Below are positions 48,562 through 58,576 of a DNA stretch of 64,000 bases, one piece after another (the first letter of the stretch is position 1; every line of letters starts with the position of its first letter). The notes beneath the pieces were generated by a model. It had not been told where the DNA came from. It saw nothing but the letters and a program-made list of their open reading frames with translations, and did not search any database. The stretch covers positions 41,326 through 105,325 of the forward strand of contig JASHOR010000032.1 of assembly GCA_030041005.1 (NCBI GenBank). Direction: 5' to 3'. The stretch is from Xanthobacteraceae bacterium (GTDB taxonomy: Bacteria; Pseudomonadota; Alphaproteobacteria; Rhizobiales; Xanthobacteraceae). The translations under genes were made by a program, and so were the position numbers.

Positions 48562-49287
48562 TCAATCCAGATAATCCGCGTATTTCGCGACGTGGTCGGC
48601 GAGTCCCAGCGCGTGATCGCGGACCAGCTTCTCGGCGCGAGACGTATCACGCGCCTCGAGAGCCGCAATGATGTGAATGTGGTCGCGGATCGAACGATCG
48701 GCGCGATCCTTCTCGCCGATGGTCCTGCGCCGGATCATGCGCATGTGAGTAAAAAGGTTTTCGGCGAGATTTATCAGAACGCCATTTCGGCTCAGACGGA
48801 TGATGGTCTGGTGGAACTCGATGTTCACATCGGAATATTCGTCGAGGTGAGCGCGAACCTTGCCGTTTTCGAAAGTGGCGAACATCTTGCGCAGCGAAGC
48901 GATCTCGTCGTCGCTGGCATTATCGGTGATGAGCCGCGCTGCCATGCTCTCCAGAGCGGCCCAGGCGGTAATCAGCTCAATCACCTCGCGCTTGGTCTTG
49001 CGAACCACGTAAACGCCGCGGCGCGGCTCCGATCGCACAAAACCCTCGCGCTCGAGCTGCGCCATCGCCTCGCGCACTGGCGTGCGGCTGATGCCTAATT
49101 CAAGCGCCAGCCGCCGTTCGTCGAGCCTGATCTCCGTGTGGCTGCCATACACGTCCATGGCGGCGATGGCGCTTTTGATGGCCGCGTAGGCTTGCCGCTT
49201 CAAACTCGCCGGGCTGGACAGGGTATCCACGGCGATGCGTCGCTCCGACGGGGCGATGGATGGAAATTTCGTGGCGGCTGACAGCAT
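48562..49287 (-). CDS. GntR-family (FCD-type) transcriptional regulator
   Basis: EIRLDERRLALELGISRTPVREAMAQLEREGFVRSEPRRGVYVV wHTH plus alpha-helical C-terminal domain; start MLSAATKFPS at 49287 chosen over ORF start 49530. Confidence 0.88.
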   Translation of the reverse strand: MLSAATKFPSIAPSERRIAVDTLSSPASLKRQAYAAIKSAIAAMDVYGSHTEIRLDERRLALELGISRTPVREAMAQLEREGFVRSEPRRGVYVVRKTKREVIELITAWAALESMAARLITDNASDDEIASLRKMFATFENGKVRAHLDEYSDVNIEFHQTIIRLSRNGVLINLAENLFTHMRMIRRRTIGEKDRADRSIRDHIHIIAALEARDTSRAEKLVRDHALGLADHVAKYADYLD

Positions 49288-49306
49288 GGAAGCGTCTGAA
49301 GTTGCT

Positions 49307-49325
49307 CTGGTATACATTATTCCAG
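49307..49325. promoter_or_regulatory. Candidate GntR-type operator (CTGGTATACATTATTCCAG)
   Basis: GTATAC palindrome within CTGG...CCAG inverted ends, about 20-40 bp upstream of the gntR-type start; weak evidence. Confidence 0.35.
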
Positions 49326-49775
49326 CGGCCGCCCGCGTGCAAGCCGGCTTTGCTCGATTGTCCACGCCTGCTTCGCCCCAATGTCGAATGCCATGCGTCG
49401 TACGCCAAGTGCCGGCGTGAGATTTGATCGATTTCACCCCCGGAACCGGGAAGGCGAACGCCCTTTCGCGATGTAAAGCGGACAGAAATTCACGTTCGCG
49501 AACGTCGCCGGCCATGACCCGGAAGTCCATGGATTTGGCGCGATGTCAGACGCCCCCGACCGCCATCTCAAATACGCCACGGTGAAAATCCATATCGCCA
49601 TTGGCCCGAACGCGGAGCGCGCCTCGGCGAGGCCGCCTCTCGCGGTGTTAGCCGCGAACAAGACCGGGTGATCGACGTTGGGATGACGCTCGCGCTGCGG
49701 ACCAGATTTTCCGCGGTTGCCTGGCTTGGAATCGACCCGCGCAGACCCTGGTAGCCAGATAATGAACGGTAGGCG

Positions 49776-51968
49776 ATGAACCCGCAAAAAACCGGCGCAC
49801 AGGTTGCGCCCGCCCAGGCTCCGGCCGAAACCCCTTTCTATATCACCGCGGCGCAGGCGGCCGGCTGGTCGCCGCGCACGTTGAAGTATGGCGACACCTT
49901 TGCCGTCCTCGACGGTCGCGGCGATATCGCGGCTGCGCCAGGCGGTTCTGCCGGATTGTTCCACCTCGACACGCGTTACCTGTCGCGCCTCGAAGTGCAG
50001 ATGCAGGGGACAGTCCCGCTCCTGCTTGCATCGAACATGCGTGACGACAACTTGGCGCTGTTTGTCGACCTGACCAATCCAGATCTCGTTTCCGACGGGC
50101 GTATTCTCCTTGAAAAAGACAGCATCCACCTGCTGCGCACGGTGTTTTTGTGGCGTGGAACCGCGTATCAAAGGCTGCGCATCCGCAACTTTAGCGACCG
50201 TCCGGTTGCGTTAGATCTGTCGATTCTATTCGAAAACGACTTCGCCGATCTTTTTGAAGTGCGCGGATCGCACCGGGAACTGCACGGCAGTGCGAGCGCA
50301 AGATTGCACGGCAACCATGAGGTAGTGCTCAGCTACCATGGGCTCGACGCCAAGTTGCGGCGGACTACGCTGACTTTCGACCCGGCGCCCGAACGGCTGA
50401 CGACGAACAAAGCGATCTATCGGCTGCGCCTCGCGCCGAAAGAGATGCTGCGGTTCTTCGTCGCGGTGAGCTGCGACCTCACCCAGGCCCAGCCGATGCC
50501 GTTTCGCCGCAGCCTCATCGCCGCGCGTCGCGAACGGCGGCGTTCGGCGCGCAATCAGACGGCGGTCGAAACCTCGAATGACCACTTCAACGAGATATTG
50601 TGCCGCTCGGCCGCCGATCTTGCCATCCTGATGACGGAGACGCCGCAAGGCCGTTACCCTTACGCCGGCATCCCGTGGTTTTCGACCACGTTCGGGCGCG
50701 ACGGGCTGGTCACGGCGCTGCAGATGCTGTGGTGGAGCCCGGATGTGGCGCGTGGCGTTCTGCGCCGCTTGGCTGCGTTTCAGGCGACCAAGACCGATCC
50801 GCGCGCCGATGCGCAACCCGGAAAGATTCTGCATGAAATGCGCGGTGGCGAGATGGCGGCGCTGCACGAGGTGCCGTTCGGCCTGTATTACGGCAGTGTC
50901 GACTCTACGCCGCTGTTCGTTCTGCTCGCGGGACTGTATTTCGAGCGCACCGACGACCGCGAAACCATCACCGAGTTGTGGCCGAATATCGAAGCAGCGC
51001 TGGGTTGGATCGACGGACCGGGCGACCCGGACGGCGACGGATTCGTCGAATACAAGCGGGCCACCGAGCAGGGTCTTGCCAACCAGGGTTGGAAGGACTC
51101 CTACGATGCAATTTTCCACGCCGACGGCAGCCTGGCAGAAGGCGAGATCGCGCTCGCCGAAGTGCAGGGCTACGTCTATGCGGCAAAGCGACTGGCTGCG
51201 CGTTGCGCGCAGCGGCTGGGACATGAGGATCTCGCACATAGGCTCGACAAAGACGCGCAAAATCTCGCTGCCAAATTCGAAGCCGCGTTCTGGTGCCCGG
51301 AGATCGACACTTACGCGCTGGCGCTCGATGGGAACAAAAAACCATGTGCGGTGCGCACTTCGAATGCCGGACAGTTGCTGTTCAGCGGCATCGCTCGGCC
51401 CGAGCGTGCGGCGAAGGTCGCCGCCGGCCTGCTGGAACCGCATTTCTTCTCCGGCTGGGGCATCCGCACCGTCGCCGCCGGCGAGGCCCGCTATAATCCG
51501 ATGTCCTACCACAATGGATCAATCTGGCCGCACGACAATGCGCTGATCGCGCTCGGTTTGGCGCGCTACGGACAGGAACGCGCCATCGCCACATTATTCG
51601 AGGCTTTGTTCCGCGCCGGAACCTACATGGATCTGCGCCGGTTGCCGGAACTGTTTTGCGGCTTACGACGCCATCGCGGGCATGGGCCGACCCTTTACCC
51701 CGTCGCCTGTACCCCCCAGGCGTGGGCCAGCGCCACTCCGTTTACGTTGCTGGAAGCATCGCTCGGCCTCCAATTCGATCCGTTCAAGCGCGAAATCCGG
51801 CTCCGCAATCCGCAATTGCCGCCGTTCCTCGATGAAGTCACTCTGCGCAACCTGCGGCTTGGCTCCTCCAGCACCGATCTGCGGGTGCGACGTCACCGCG
51901 ACACCGTTTCACTGGAGACGCCGCGGATCAGCGACGATTTGAGTGTCGCCATCGTTTTTTCGCCTTAA
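49776..51968 (+). CDS. Glycogen-debranching N-terminal domain / amylo-alpha-1,6-glucosidase family protein
   Basis: LKYGDTFAVLDGRGDIAAAPGGSAGLFHLDTRYLSRLEVQ, YPYAGIPWFSTTFGRDGLVTALQMLWW, YNPMSYHNGSIWPHDNALIALGLARYG. Confidence 0.9.
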   Translation: MNPQKTGAQVAPAQAPAETPFYITAAQAAGWSPRTLKYGDTFAVLDGRGDIAAAPGGSAGLFHLDTRYLSRLEVQMQGTVPLLLASNMRDDNLALFVDLTNPDLVSDGRILLEKDSIHLLRTVFLWRGTAYQRLRIRNFSDRPVALDLSILFENDFADLFEVRGSHRELHGSASARLHGNHEVVLSYHGLDAKLRRTTLTFDPAPERLTTNKAIYRLRLAPKEMLRFFVAVSCDLTQAQPMPFRRSLIAARRERRRSARNQTAVETSNDHFNEILCRSAADLAILMTETPQGRYPYAGIPWFSTTFGRDGLVTALQMLWWSPDVARGVLRRLAAFQATKTDPRADAQPGKILHEMRGGEMAALHEVPFGLYYGSVDSTPLFVLLAGLYFERTDDRETITELWPNIEAALGWIDGPGDPDGDGFVEYKRATEQGLANQGWKDSYDAIFHADGSLAEGEIALAEVQGYVYAAKRLAARCAQRLGHEDLAHRLDKDAQNLAAKFEAAFWCPEIDTYALALDGNKKPCAVRTSNAGQLLFSGIARPERAAKVAAGLLEPHFFSGWGIRTVAAGEARYNPMSYHNGSIWPHDNALIALGLARYGQERAIATLFEALFRAGTYMDLRRLPELFCGLRRHRGHGPTLYPVACTPQAWASATPFTLLEASLGLQFDPFKREIRLRNPQLPPFLDEVTLRNLRLGSSSTDLRVRRHRDTVSLETPRISDDLSVAIVFSP

Positions 51969-52086
51969 CCGCGTTTTTTTGCCTCAAGCGCGCTTCAAGA
52001 GTCGGACGAAGACGAATGCGGATGGAACCGGCGGTCACTTGCCGGCTTGCTCATGTGGAACTTTGTCGGCGTTGCCGGAGGCGGTC

Positions 52087-52590
52087 ATGCGCGGAAAGAA
52101 TTGGCGCGCGAGGGCCATTGCTGCAGGCGGGATAATCCTGCTCTGCACACTGCCTGGCATCGACTGCGGTGCAAAGGCGCAGAACGCCGCTTCACCTGGA
52201 TCGGCACCGCCGGCATCTGCGCAAAATACGGCGCCGAAAACCACCCCTGAACTCACCGTTCTCAACGACCATGAAGTCCAGGGCATTCTCGGTCGGGAAG
52301 TACGCAGCTCAACCAATGAAAACATGGGCCGGATTGTGGATGTATTGGTGGATCGCAGCGGCCAGGTTCGCGCCGCGGTCATCGACTTCGGCGGTTTCCT
52401 CGGGGTGGGCAGTCGCAAAATTGCGGTTGATTGGAAGGCGCTGCACTTTCCGCCGCCGGGCAAACCCGATTCTTACATCAGCCTGGCATTGACCCGGGAC
52501 CAGGTGAAGGCGGCGCCTGAATATCAGGAAGGCAAACCGGTGGTCGTTCTGGGCGCGCTCGGCAAGCTTGAACGGCTACCTGACGAATAG
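52087..52590 (+). CDS. Secreted PRC-barrel domain protein
   Basis: Signal peptide; LNDHEVQGILGREVRSSTNENMGRIVDVLVDRSGQVRAAVIDFGGFLGVGSRKIAVDW. Confidence 0.83.
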   Translation: MRGKNWRARAIAAGGIILLCTLPGIDCGAKAQNAASPGSAPPASAQNTAPKTTPELTVLNDHEVQGILGREVRSSTNENMGRIVDVLVDRSGQVRAAVIDFGGFLGVGSRKIAVDWKALHFPPPGKPDSYISLALTRDQVKAAPEYQEGKPVVVLGALGKLERLPDE

Positions 52591-52717
52591 CAGCGTTCCT
52601 CGAACGCAGCCGGCCGGCCTTGAAGAACATCATGTGCAGATCTTAACTCGCTGGAGTGATGCCCTGCCCGCGAATCAAGCGCTCCGCGCGATAAACCGGT
52701 CGAATCAAGACGACCGG

Positions 52718-53989
52718 ATGTCAAACAGCCGGAACGAGGCGCCACAGCAGCCCGAGCGCCGCCTCACGCCTTTGACGCCGTCGCGGCGAAGCCTGCGTGG
52801 GCTTGATTGGTTCGTCTTTTTTGTCGCCGATGTGCAGACCGGGTTCGGCCCATTCGTGTCCGTCTATCTCACGGCGCAACATTGGACCCAGATCGACATC
52901 GGTCTTGTCCTGTCGGCGGGTGGGTTTGTCTCCTTGATCGGACAGATGCCGGGCGGTGCACTGGTCGACAGTGCTCGATCCGAGCGCGTGGTCGGCGCTA
53001 TTGCCATTGCAGCGATCTGCATCAGCGCGCTCGCGTATGCGGCGCTGCCGATCTTCCCCGTCGTGCTGTCGGCTTCGATCCTGCACGCGCTGGCAAGCTG
53101 CGTCCTCGGTCCGGCGATGGCCGCAATCAGCCTCGGCTTGGTCGGACACGCGGTGATCGGCGAAAGACTTGGGCGCAATGCGCGTTTCGCCTCGATCGGC
53201 AATGGACTGGCGGCGGCCGCCATGGGTGCCTGCGGCTATCTGCTTTCGGCGCGCGCGGTGTTCTTCGTTACCGTGCTGCTGCTTGGTCCGGCGCTCCTGG
53301 CGCTGCGCATGATTTCACCGGCCGAGATCAATGCGGAGCGGGCGCACGGCGCGCCGGTTGCCTTGAAAGACCGGAAGGATAAGCCGCGGGCCAAGGCCGG
53401 CGACCTGATGCGCAACCGGCCGCTGCTGATCTTCGCCGGCTGCCTTCTGCTGTTTCACCTCGGCAACGCCGCCATGCTGCCCCTGATGGGCAGCGTGCTG
53501 ACGATGCGCTCGGCGCAATGGGCGACGCTGTTGATCGCGGCCTGCATCGTGGTGCCTCAGCTTTTGGTGGCCGCCTTGTCGCCCTGGGTCGGCAAGCGCG
53601 CGCAAGCTTGGGGACGCCGCCCGCTCCTGCTCATCGGTTTCGCCGCATTGCCGCTGCGCGGCGTCCTGTTTGCCTTGGTCTCAAGTCCGGTGCCGCTCGT
53701 GTTCGTGCAGCTTCTCGACGGCGTCACTGCCGCCGTCTTTGCCGTCCTGGTGCCGCTGGTGGTTGCCGATCTCACGCGCGGTACGGGTCATTTCAATCTC
53801 GGCCAAGGCATCGTCGGCACGTTCATCGGCATCGGCGCTTCGATCAGCTCGACGCTTGCCGGCTTTCTGATTGACCGCTTCGGCAGCGCGGCGGCCTTTG
53901 CGGGGCTTGCGGTTATCGCACTTGCCGGGCTCGCTGCGGTGGTCCTGCTGATGCCGGAGACACGCCCAGCCATCGAGGAAGAAGCTTAG
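52718..53989 (+). CDS. MFS transporter
   Basis: Start MSNSRNEAPQQPER at 52718; 12-TM-like pattern with FVFFVADVQTGFGPFVSVYLTAQHWTQIDIGLVLSAGGFVSLIGQMPGGALVD. Confidence 0.88.
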   Translation: MSNSRNEAPQQPERRLTPLTPSRRSLRGLDWFVFFVADVQTGFGPFVSVYLTAQHWTQIDIGLVLSAGGFVSLIGQMPGGALVDSARSERVVGAIAIAAICISALAYAALPIFPVVLSASILHALASCVLGPAMAAISLGLVGHAVIGERLGRNARFASIGNGLAAAAMGACGYLLSARAVFFVTVLLLGPALLALRMISPAEINAERAHGAPVALKDRKDKPRAKAGDLMRNRPLLIFAGCLLLFHLGNAAMLPLMGSVLTMRSAQWATLLIAACIVVPQLLVAALSPWVGKRAQAWGRRPLLLIGFAALPLRGVLFALVSSPVPLVFVQLLDGVTAAVFAVLVPLVVADLTRGTGHFNLGQGIVGTFIGIGASISSTLAGFLIDRFGSAAAFAGLAVIALAGLAAVVLLMPETRPAIEEEA

Positions 53990-54068
53990 GGCGGATCACG
54001 CCGCCGCTTGCGCGCCTACGGCTCCGGTCGGAGGCTGCGACTCCCGGCGTCCCCGGCTCTCAGCGCCA

Positions 54069-55148
54069 CTACAAGGCGGGCGCGTCGTCGGCGACGAGCC
54101 GCAGGTGCGGTGCCGCCGCCCTGCTCATCAGGCTGCGGTAGACTGAAAGGTAATCCTGCGCCATGCGCCGCGCCGTAAAGCGGCTCTCGAACTGCTTGCG
54201 AATGCGCGGGCGCGACAATTGCCCCAATCGATCAACCGCACCGATGGCGCCGTTGACGTCTTCGACCACGAAACCGGTAACGCCGTCGTCGACAACCTCC
54301 GAGGCCGAACCGCGATTGAATGCGATTACCGGCGTCCCGCAGGCCATGGCTTCGATCATCACCAGGCCGAACGGTTCGGGCCAGTCGATCGGCACCAGCA
54401 GCGCCAGGGCCCCGCTCAAGAATTCCGATTTATCGCCGTCGCCGATTTCTCCGATGAACTCGACGCCGGTCCCCGCAGCCTTGATCATTGGGCTGATCTG
54501 TTCGTCGTAATATTCGCGATCGGCGCGGTCAACCTTGGCGGCAATCCGCAGCGGCGCTCCGCAATGTTGCGCGATGCTGATGGCGCGCTCCACGCCCTTT
54601 TCCGGCGCAATCCGCCCCAGGAACGCGAAATAGCTCGGCGTGACGGGCTTCGGCACCAGCAGCCCCTCCGGCAGACCGTGATGCACCGTACGCACCCAGT
54701 GCGCCTGGGCGAGCGGTCGACGCTGCGCATTGGAGATCGATACCACCGGTATCGACGAGAATGCATCGAACAGCGGCTGGTGCTCGGGCAAATCGAGGCG
54801 GCCATGCAATGTGGTGACGAATGGCGTCGGCTGTCGGGAAAACAGGGAGAACGGATAATAGTCGAGGTGGAAGTGCAGAAGGTCGAATTCGGAAGCCTGC
54901 CGATAGACCCGCTCCAGCATCAGCATGTGCAAGGCGTTGGGATCGCGTACGGCACCGTCGAGCCGCAAGGCCCGCGGCCAGACCGCATCAAGCCGCGCGG
55001 AAGTGAGCGAATCGCCGCTGGCGTACAGCGTCACCTCGTGACCGAGCGCGATGAGCTCCTCGGCCAGCCACGACACCACACGCTCGGTTCCACCGTAAAG
55101 CTTTGGCGGGATCGCCTCGGTCAACGGCGCAACTTGAGCGATATGCAT
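54069..55148 (-). CDS. Glycosyltransferase family 4-like protein
   Basis: Start MHIAQVAPLTEAIPPKLYGGTERVVSWLAEELIALGHEVTLYASGDS at 55148; FLGRIAPEKGVERAI, PIDWPEPFGLVMIEAMACGTPVIAFNRGSASEVVDDGVTGFVV. Confidence 0.92.
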   Translation of the reverse strand: MHIAQVAPLTEAIPPKLYGGTERVVSWLAEELIALGHEVTLYASGDSLTSARLDAVWPRALRLDGAVRDPNALHMLMLERVYRQASEFDLLHFHLDYYPFSLFSRQPTPFVTTLHGRLDLPEHQPLFDAFSSIPVVSISNAQRRPLAQAHWVRTVHHGLPEGLLVPKPVTPSYFAFLGRIAPEKGVERAISIAQHCGAPLRIAAKVDRADREYYDEQISPMIKAAGTGVEFIGEIGDGDKSEFLSGALALLVPIDWPEPFGLVMIEAMACGTPVIAFNRGSASEVVDDGVTGFVVEDVNGAIGAVDRLGQLSRPRIRKQFESRFTARRMAQDYLSVYRSLMSRAAAPHLRLVADDAPAL

Positions 55149-55230
55149 CGGATCGTCCTTTCTCTGGTTCATAAGAGCTGTCGCTCCGCGGCTCGCGGAT
55201 TACGACACTCCCGCGAAGCCGTCGGCAAAA

Positions 55231-55283
55231 CGGATAACGTTGAACCGGCAGAACCGATAACGTTCGACAGAACCGATAACGTT
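55231..55283. promoter_or_regulatory. Three direct repeats of CSGATAACGTT in a divergent promoter region
   Basis: CGGATAACGTT 55231-55241; CCGATAACGTT 55254-55264; CCGATAACGTT 55273-55283; the last two lie in a CAGAACCGATAACGTT unit repeated with 19-bp period. Confidence 0.65.
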
Positions 55284-55620
55284 AGAAATGGGAAATTTTT
55301 CAATTTGCCCAAGGAACTTTTTTTTGGAGCGGGCGGGAACCTTTTGCGGGCTCAAGCGTCGATATCATCGTTCAGCGGGTGAGGCCGTCAGGCCGAACGA
55401 ACAACGATGGGATCCGTGGGACAACGGGCCGGCGGCGCCCGGGCACCGGTCGGGCGAGCAAAGGCATTCCGCCCGCAATCGGTTGCGGGCCCGAAGGCAA
55501 ACGTCGGTACGTTTCAAGTCCCCGGTCTGATGTCGCGCTTCGGGGGTCTTGCAACGCCCTTGCAACGCCAAAGGAGGATTTTCGGGGGGACAGTTTCCTG
55601 CGAGCGGAGAGCCAAGACGC

Positions 55621-57378
55621 ATGCCGGATCTTTGTAAATACGCGAGCCGTCCCCTTTCCTTCATTTTCCGTTATCTACGCCAAAGACCGATCTCGCACGC
55701 GATCATTTTGCTGGCGGTGCTTGGCGCGGTCATCTGTTCGGTTGGTACTCAATACGGCGTCAAGTTTCTGGTCGATACCCTGGCGCGCGGAGCAAGCGCC
55801 GATGTGTGGCTGGCATTCCTGCTGCTTGGGTCCTTGATCGCTGCCGACAATCTGCTTTGGCGCGTGGCGAGTTTTGTCGCCAGCTTCACCTTTGTGGCGG
55901 TGACCGGCGACTTGCGGCGCGACCTCTTTCGCCATCTCACCGGACATTCGCCGGCCTACTTCGCAGATCGGCTGCCGGGGATGCTCACCAGCCGAGTCAC
56001 CGCCACCTCCAATGCGGTGTTCACCGCGGAGAACATGTTTATCTGGAACGTGCTGCCGCCCTGCGTTGCCACGGTGGCGGCGATCATGCTGGTCTGCACG
56101 ATCAGCCTCTCCATGGCCCTGACGCTGGGCACCATCGCCAGCATCATGGTCTATCTGATGTTCGGTCTTGCCGCCGCAGGCCGGTCGCTTCATCACGATT
56201 TCGCCAACAAGGCGGCGGCGGTGGACGGCGAGATGGTCGACGTCGTCAGCAACATGCCGCTGGTGCGGGCGTTCGGCGGATTCTTGCGCGAGCATCGCCG
56301 TTTCGACACGACCGTCGAGGTCGAGATGCAAGCCCGCCGCAGAAGTCTGCTTTACCTGGAGAAGCTGCGCGTGTTCCACGCCTCGGTGACGATCGTGCTC
56401 GTGCTCGGGCTGCTCGGCTGGGCGATCAAGCTCTGGAACCAGGGCCAGGCGACCACCGGCGACGTCGTTCTTGCCTGCACGCTCTCACTCGCAGTGCTCA
56501 GCGCCACGCGCGATCTGGCGGTGGCGCTGGTCGACATCACTCAGCATTTCGCGCGGCTGTCGGAGGCGATAGCGACACTTCTGGTGCCGCACGAATTGCG
56601 CGACCACCCGCAGGCCGAGCCGCTCATCCGACGCGGCGCCAGCGTGAAGTTCGATCGCATCACCTTCCGCTATGGCAAAGGCCAGCAAATTTTCGATGAC
56701 TTCTCGCTCTTCTTCAGAAGCAGCGAACGTGTCGGCCTGGTCGGCCCGTCCGGCGGCGGCAAGTCGACGTTGTTCGCGCTGTTGCAGCGCTTCTACGACG
56801 TGCAGGGCGGCCGTGTCCTCATCGATGGCCAGGATATCGCGCGCGTGACGCAGGAGAGCCTGCACGCCGCAATCGGCGTGGTACCGCAGGACATCTCGAT
56901 GTTTCACCGTTCCGTCATGGAAAATATCCGCTACGGCAGACCGGACGCCACCGACGACGAAGTGCTCGATGCCGCGCTCGCGGCGCGCTGCGATTTCATC
57001 CAATCACTGCCGGATGGAATGCGCACCATCGTCGGCAATCGCGGCGTGAAGCTTTCCGGCGGCCAGCGACAGCGCATCGCCATTGCGCGCGCATTTCTCA
57101 AGGACGCGCCGCTTCTGCTACTGGACGAAGCGACGTCCTCCCTCGACGGCGAATCCGAGGAGGCGATCCGGGAGGCGCTCGGCCGGCTGATGCGCGGTCG
57201 AACCGTCATCGCCATCGCCCACCGGCTTTCCACCGTGCGCAATTTCGACCGCATTGTCGTCTTGCAGACCGGACGCGTCGTTCAGGACGGCGCGCCAGAC
57301 GTCCTGATGCGCGGGGAAGGGCCCTATCGACGGCTGGTGCGGCGCGAGATGGAACGATTCTCCGAGGAGGCGGCGTAG
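55621..57378 (+). CDS. ABC transporter, fused permease and ATP-binding protein
   Basis: Start MPDLCKYASRPLSFIFRYLRQRP at 55621; VGLVGPSGGGKSTLFALLQRFYDVQGG Walker A, LSGGQRQRIAIARAFLKDAPLLLLDEATSSLD signature/Walker B. Confidence 0.92.
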   Translation: MPDLCKYASRPLSFIFRYLRQRPISHAIILLAVLGAVICSVGTQYGVKFLVDTLARGASADVWLAFLLLGSLIAADNLLWRVASFVASFTFVAVTGDLRRDLFRHLTGHSPAYFADRLPGMLTSRVTATSNAVFTAENMFIWNVLPPCVATVAAIMLVCTISLSMALTLGTIASIMVYLMFGLAAAGRSLHHDFANKAAAVDGEMVDVVSNMPLVRAFGGFLREHRRFDTTVEVEMQARRRSLLYLEKLRVFHASVTIVLVLGLLGWAIKLWNQGQATTGDVVLACTLSLAVLSATRDLAVALVDITQHFARLSEAIATLLVPHELRDHPQAEPLIRRGASVKFDRITFRYGKGQQIFDDFSLFFRSSERVGLVGPSGGGKSTLFALLQRFYDVQGGRVLIDGQDIARVTQESLHAAIGVVPQDISMFHRSVMENIRYGRPDATDDEVLDAALAARCDFIQSLPDGMRTIVGNRGVKLSGGQRQRIAIARAFLKDAPLLLLDEATSSLDGESEEAIREALGRLMRGRTVIAIAHRLSTVRNFDRIVVLQTGRVVQDGAPDVLMRGEGPYRRLVRREMERFSEEAA

Positions 57379-57487
57379 CCCTGAGGCCTGAGCCGAAATG
57401 CCCGGCTTCGCCGCCAACAAGTCTGAGTTCAGGCTTGCCTTCCGCTCGCGAACCCCGGGTTGGTATGTCCCGGGTGCCGAGCACCGA

Positions 57488-57679
57488 CTAATCGGTATCG
57501 AACGGACTCGCGAGAATAGTGCATCCGGGATCCACGCGGCGCAGCTCAAGCTCGATCCGCTTGGCCTCGCCGTCCATGCCCATCCAACGCAGCTTTAATA
57601 TCCGCATGATGAGTTCGTGCGATCGGCGTTCGTCGGGCGGAATGTCCGGGCGCTCTCGGACGTTCGCCAATATCTCCAT
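57488..57679 (-). CDS. Small conserved-looking hypothetical protein (63 aa)
   Basis: Start MEILANVRERPDIPPDERRSHELIMRILKLRWMGMDGEAKRIELELRRVDPG at 57679 preceded by GGGAGGCTGAAA; antisense ORF only weakly protein-like. Confidence 0.5.
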   Translation of the reverse strand: MEILANVRERPDIPPDERRSHELIMRILKLRWMGMDGEAKRIELELRRVDPGCTILASPFDTD

Positions 57680-58121
57680 TTTCAGCCTCCCTAGGGGCAT
57701 GCTCTTTCGGAGGCATGCTTGCTTGTTCGATCGCTTAGGCCGCGACGGCCTGGTACCGTGGCCCGCGAAATCGTGCGTCGTATAGCAATCGGAAGGGGCC
57801 GAATTATGGAGCAAATTGTTCTGCGGCAGCATCACCGCCGCTTCGACTGTGGGAACCCTCGAATAACACCGCTCGCGTCGCGCAACGCGCACAAGCACCC
57901 TTCCCCGCCGATCGCGACCGACGAATCCGCCAATCCCCCGAACGGGGAAGACAAAAGTGTCGGCTATTCGACGACGGAACTCAACTTTCTGTGACAGCGT
58001 TCGCAGCGTTTGGCGAGCCTCGAGGAGGACAAGCGGCGCGCATGAACGCTCGCGCTCAGCCTGTCGATACGCCCCGCTCGCCCCGCTGCGGAGCTAAGAT
58101 ATCAGGCTTGCCCGCCACCAA

Positions 58122-58472
58122 CTAATAGCAGCGGTACACCCATCGCCAGTGCGGCCGGCCGTAACGATAGTATCGCACGTGGACGTGACGACACGACGGT
58201 CCGTAATATCCGTAATAGTAAGGCCAGGGATAGGCGCCGTATCCCCACCAAGGATAAAGGCCGAAGCCGTAGCCGCCGAAATATCCGCCAAAACCGCGGT
58301 GGAAGTATCCGAAACCCCCTCCGGGATGGAATCCACCTGGTCCTCGATGGAAGCCCCCGGCGAAATGCCCGCCATGGCCCCCGCGCTGTGCTGACGCGTT
58401 AATAGGCATCAGCGCGATCGCGGCGACCAAGGCAGCCCCCGCGATTGCCGTCATCGCACTCCTCAACCGCAT
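58122..58472 (-). CDS. Secreted Gly/Tyr/His/Trp-rich small protein
   Basis: Start MRLRSAMTAIAGAALVAAIALMPINASAQ at 58472 (signal peptide); GGFHPGGGFGYFHRGFGGYFGGYGFGLYPWWGYGAYPWPYYYGYYG. Confidence 0.7.
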   Translation of the reverse strand: MRLRSAMTAIAGAALVAAIALMPINASAQRGGHGGHFAGGFHRGPGGFHPGGGFGYFHRGFGGYFGGYGFGLYPWWGYGAYPWPYYYGYYGPSCRHVHVRYYRYGRPHWRWVYRCY

Positions 58473-58576
58473 GGTTGCTCTCCGTTTGCTGAAGCGCGCG
58501 TGCTCGCCCCCGGCGCGACTATAGCTCGCGGCGAACCGGGCTCCACTCTTTCCGATCTGAATTATGGGTTTTTGTC

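Noticed and set aside
49434-50171. 245-aa minus-strand ORF
   Set aside because: Mostly antisense to the start of the debranching-enzyme gene with no recognisable domain
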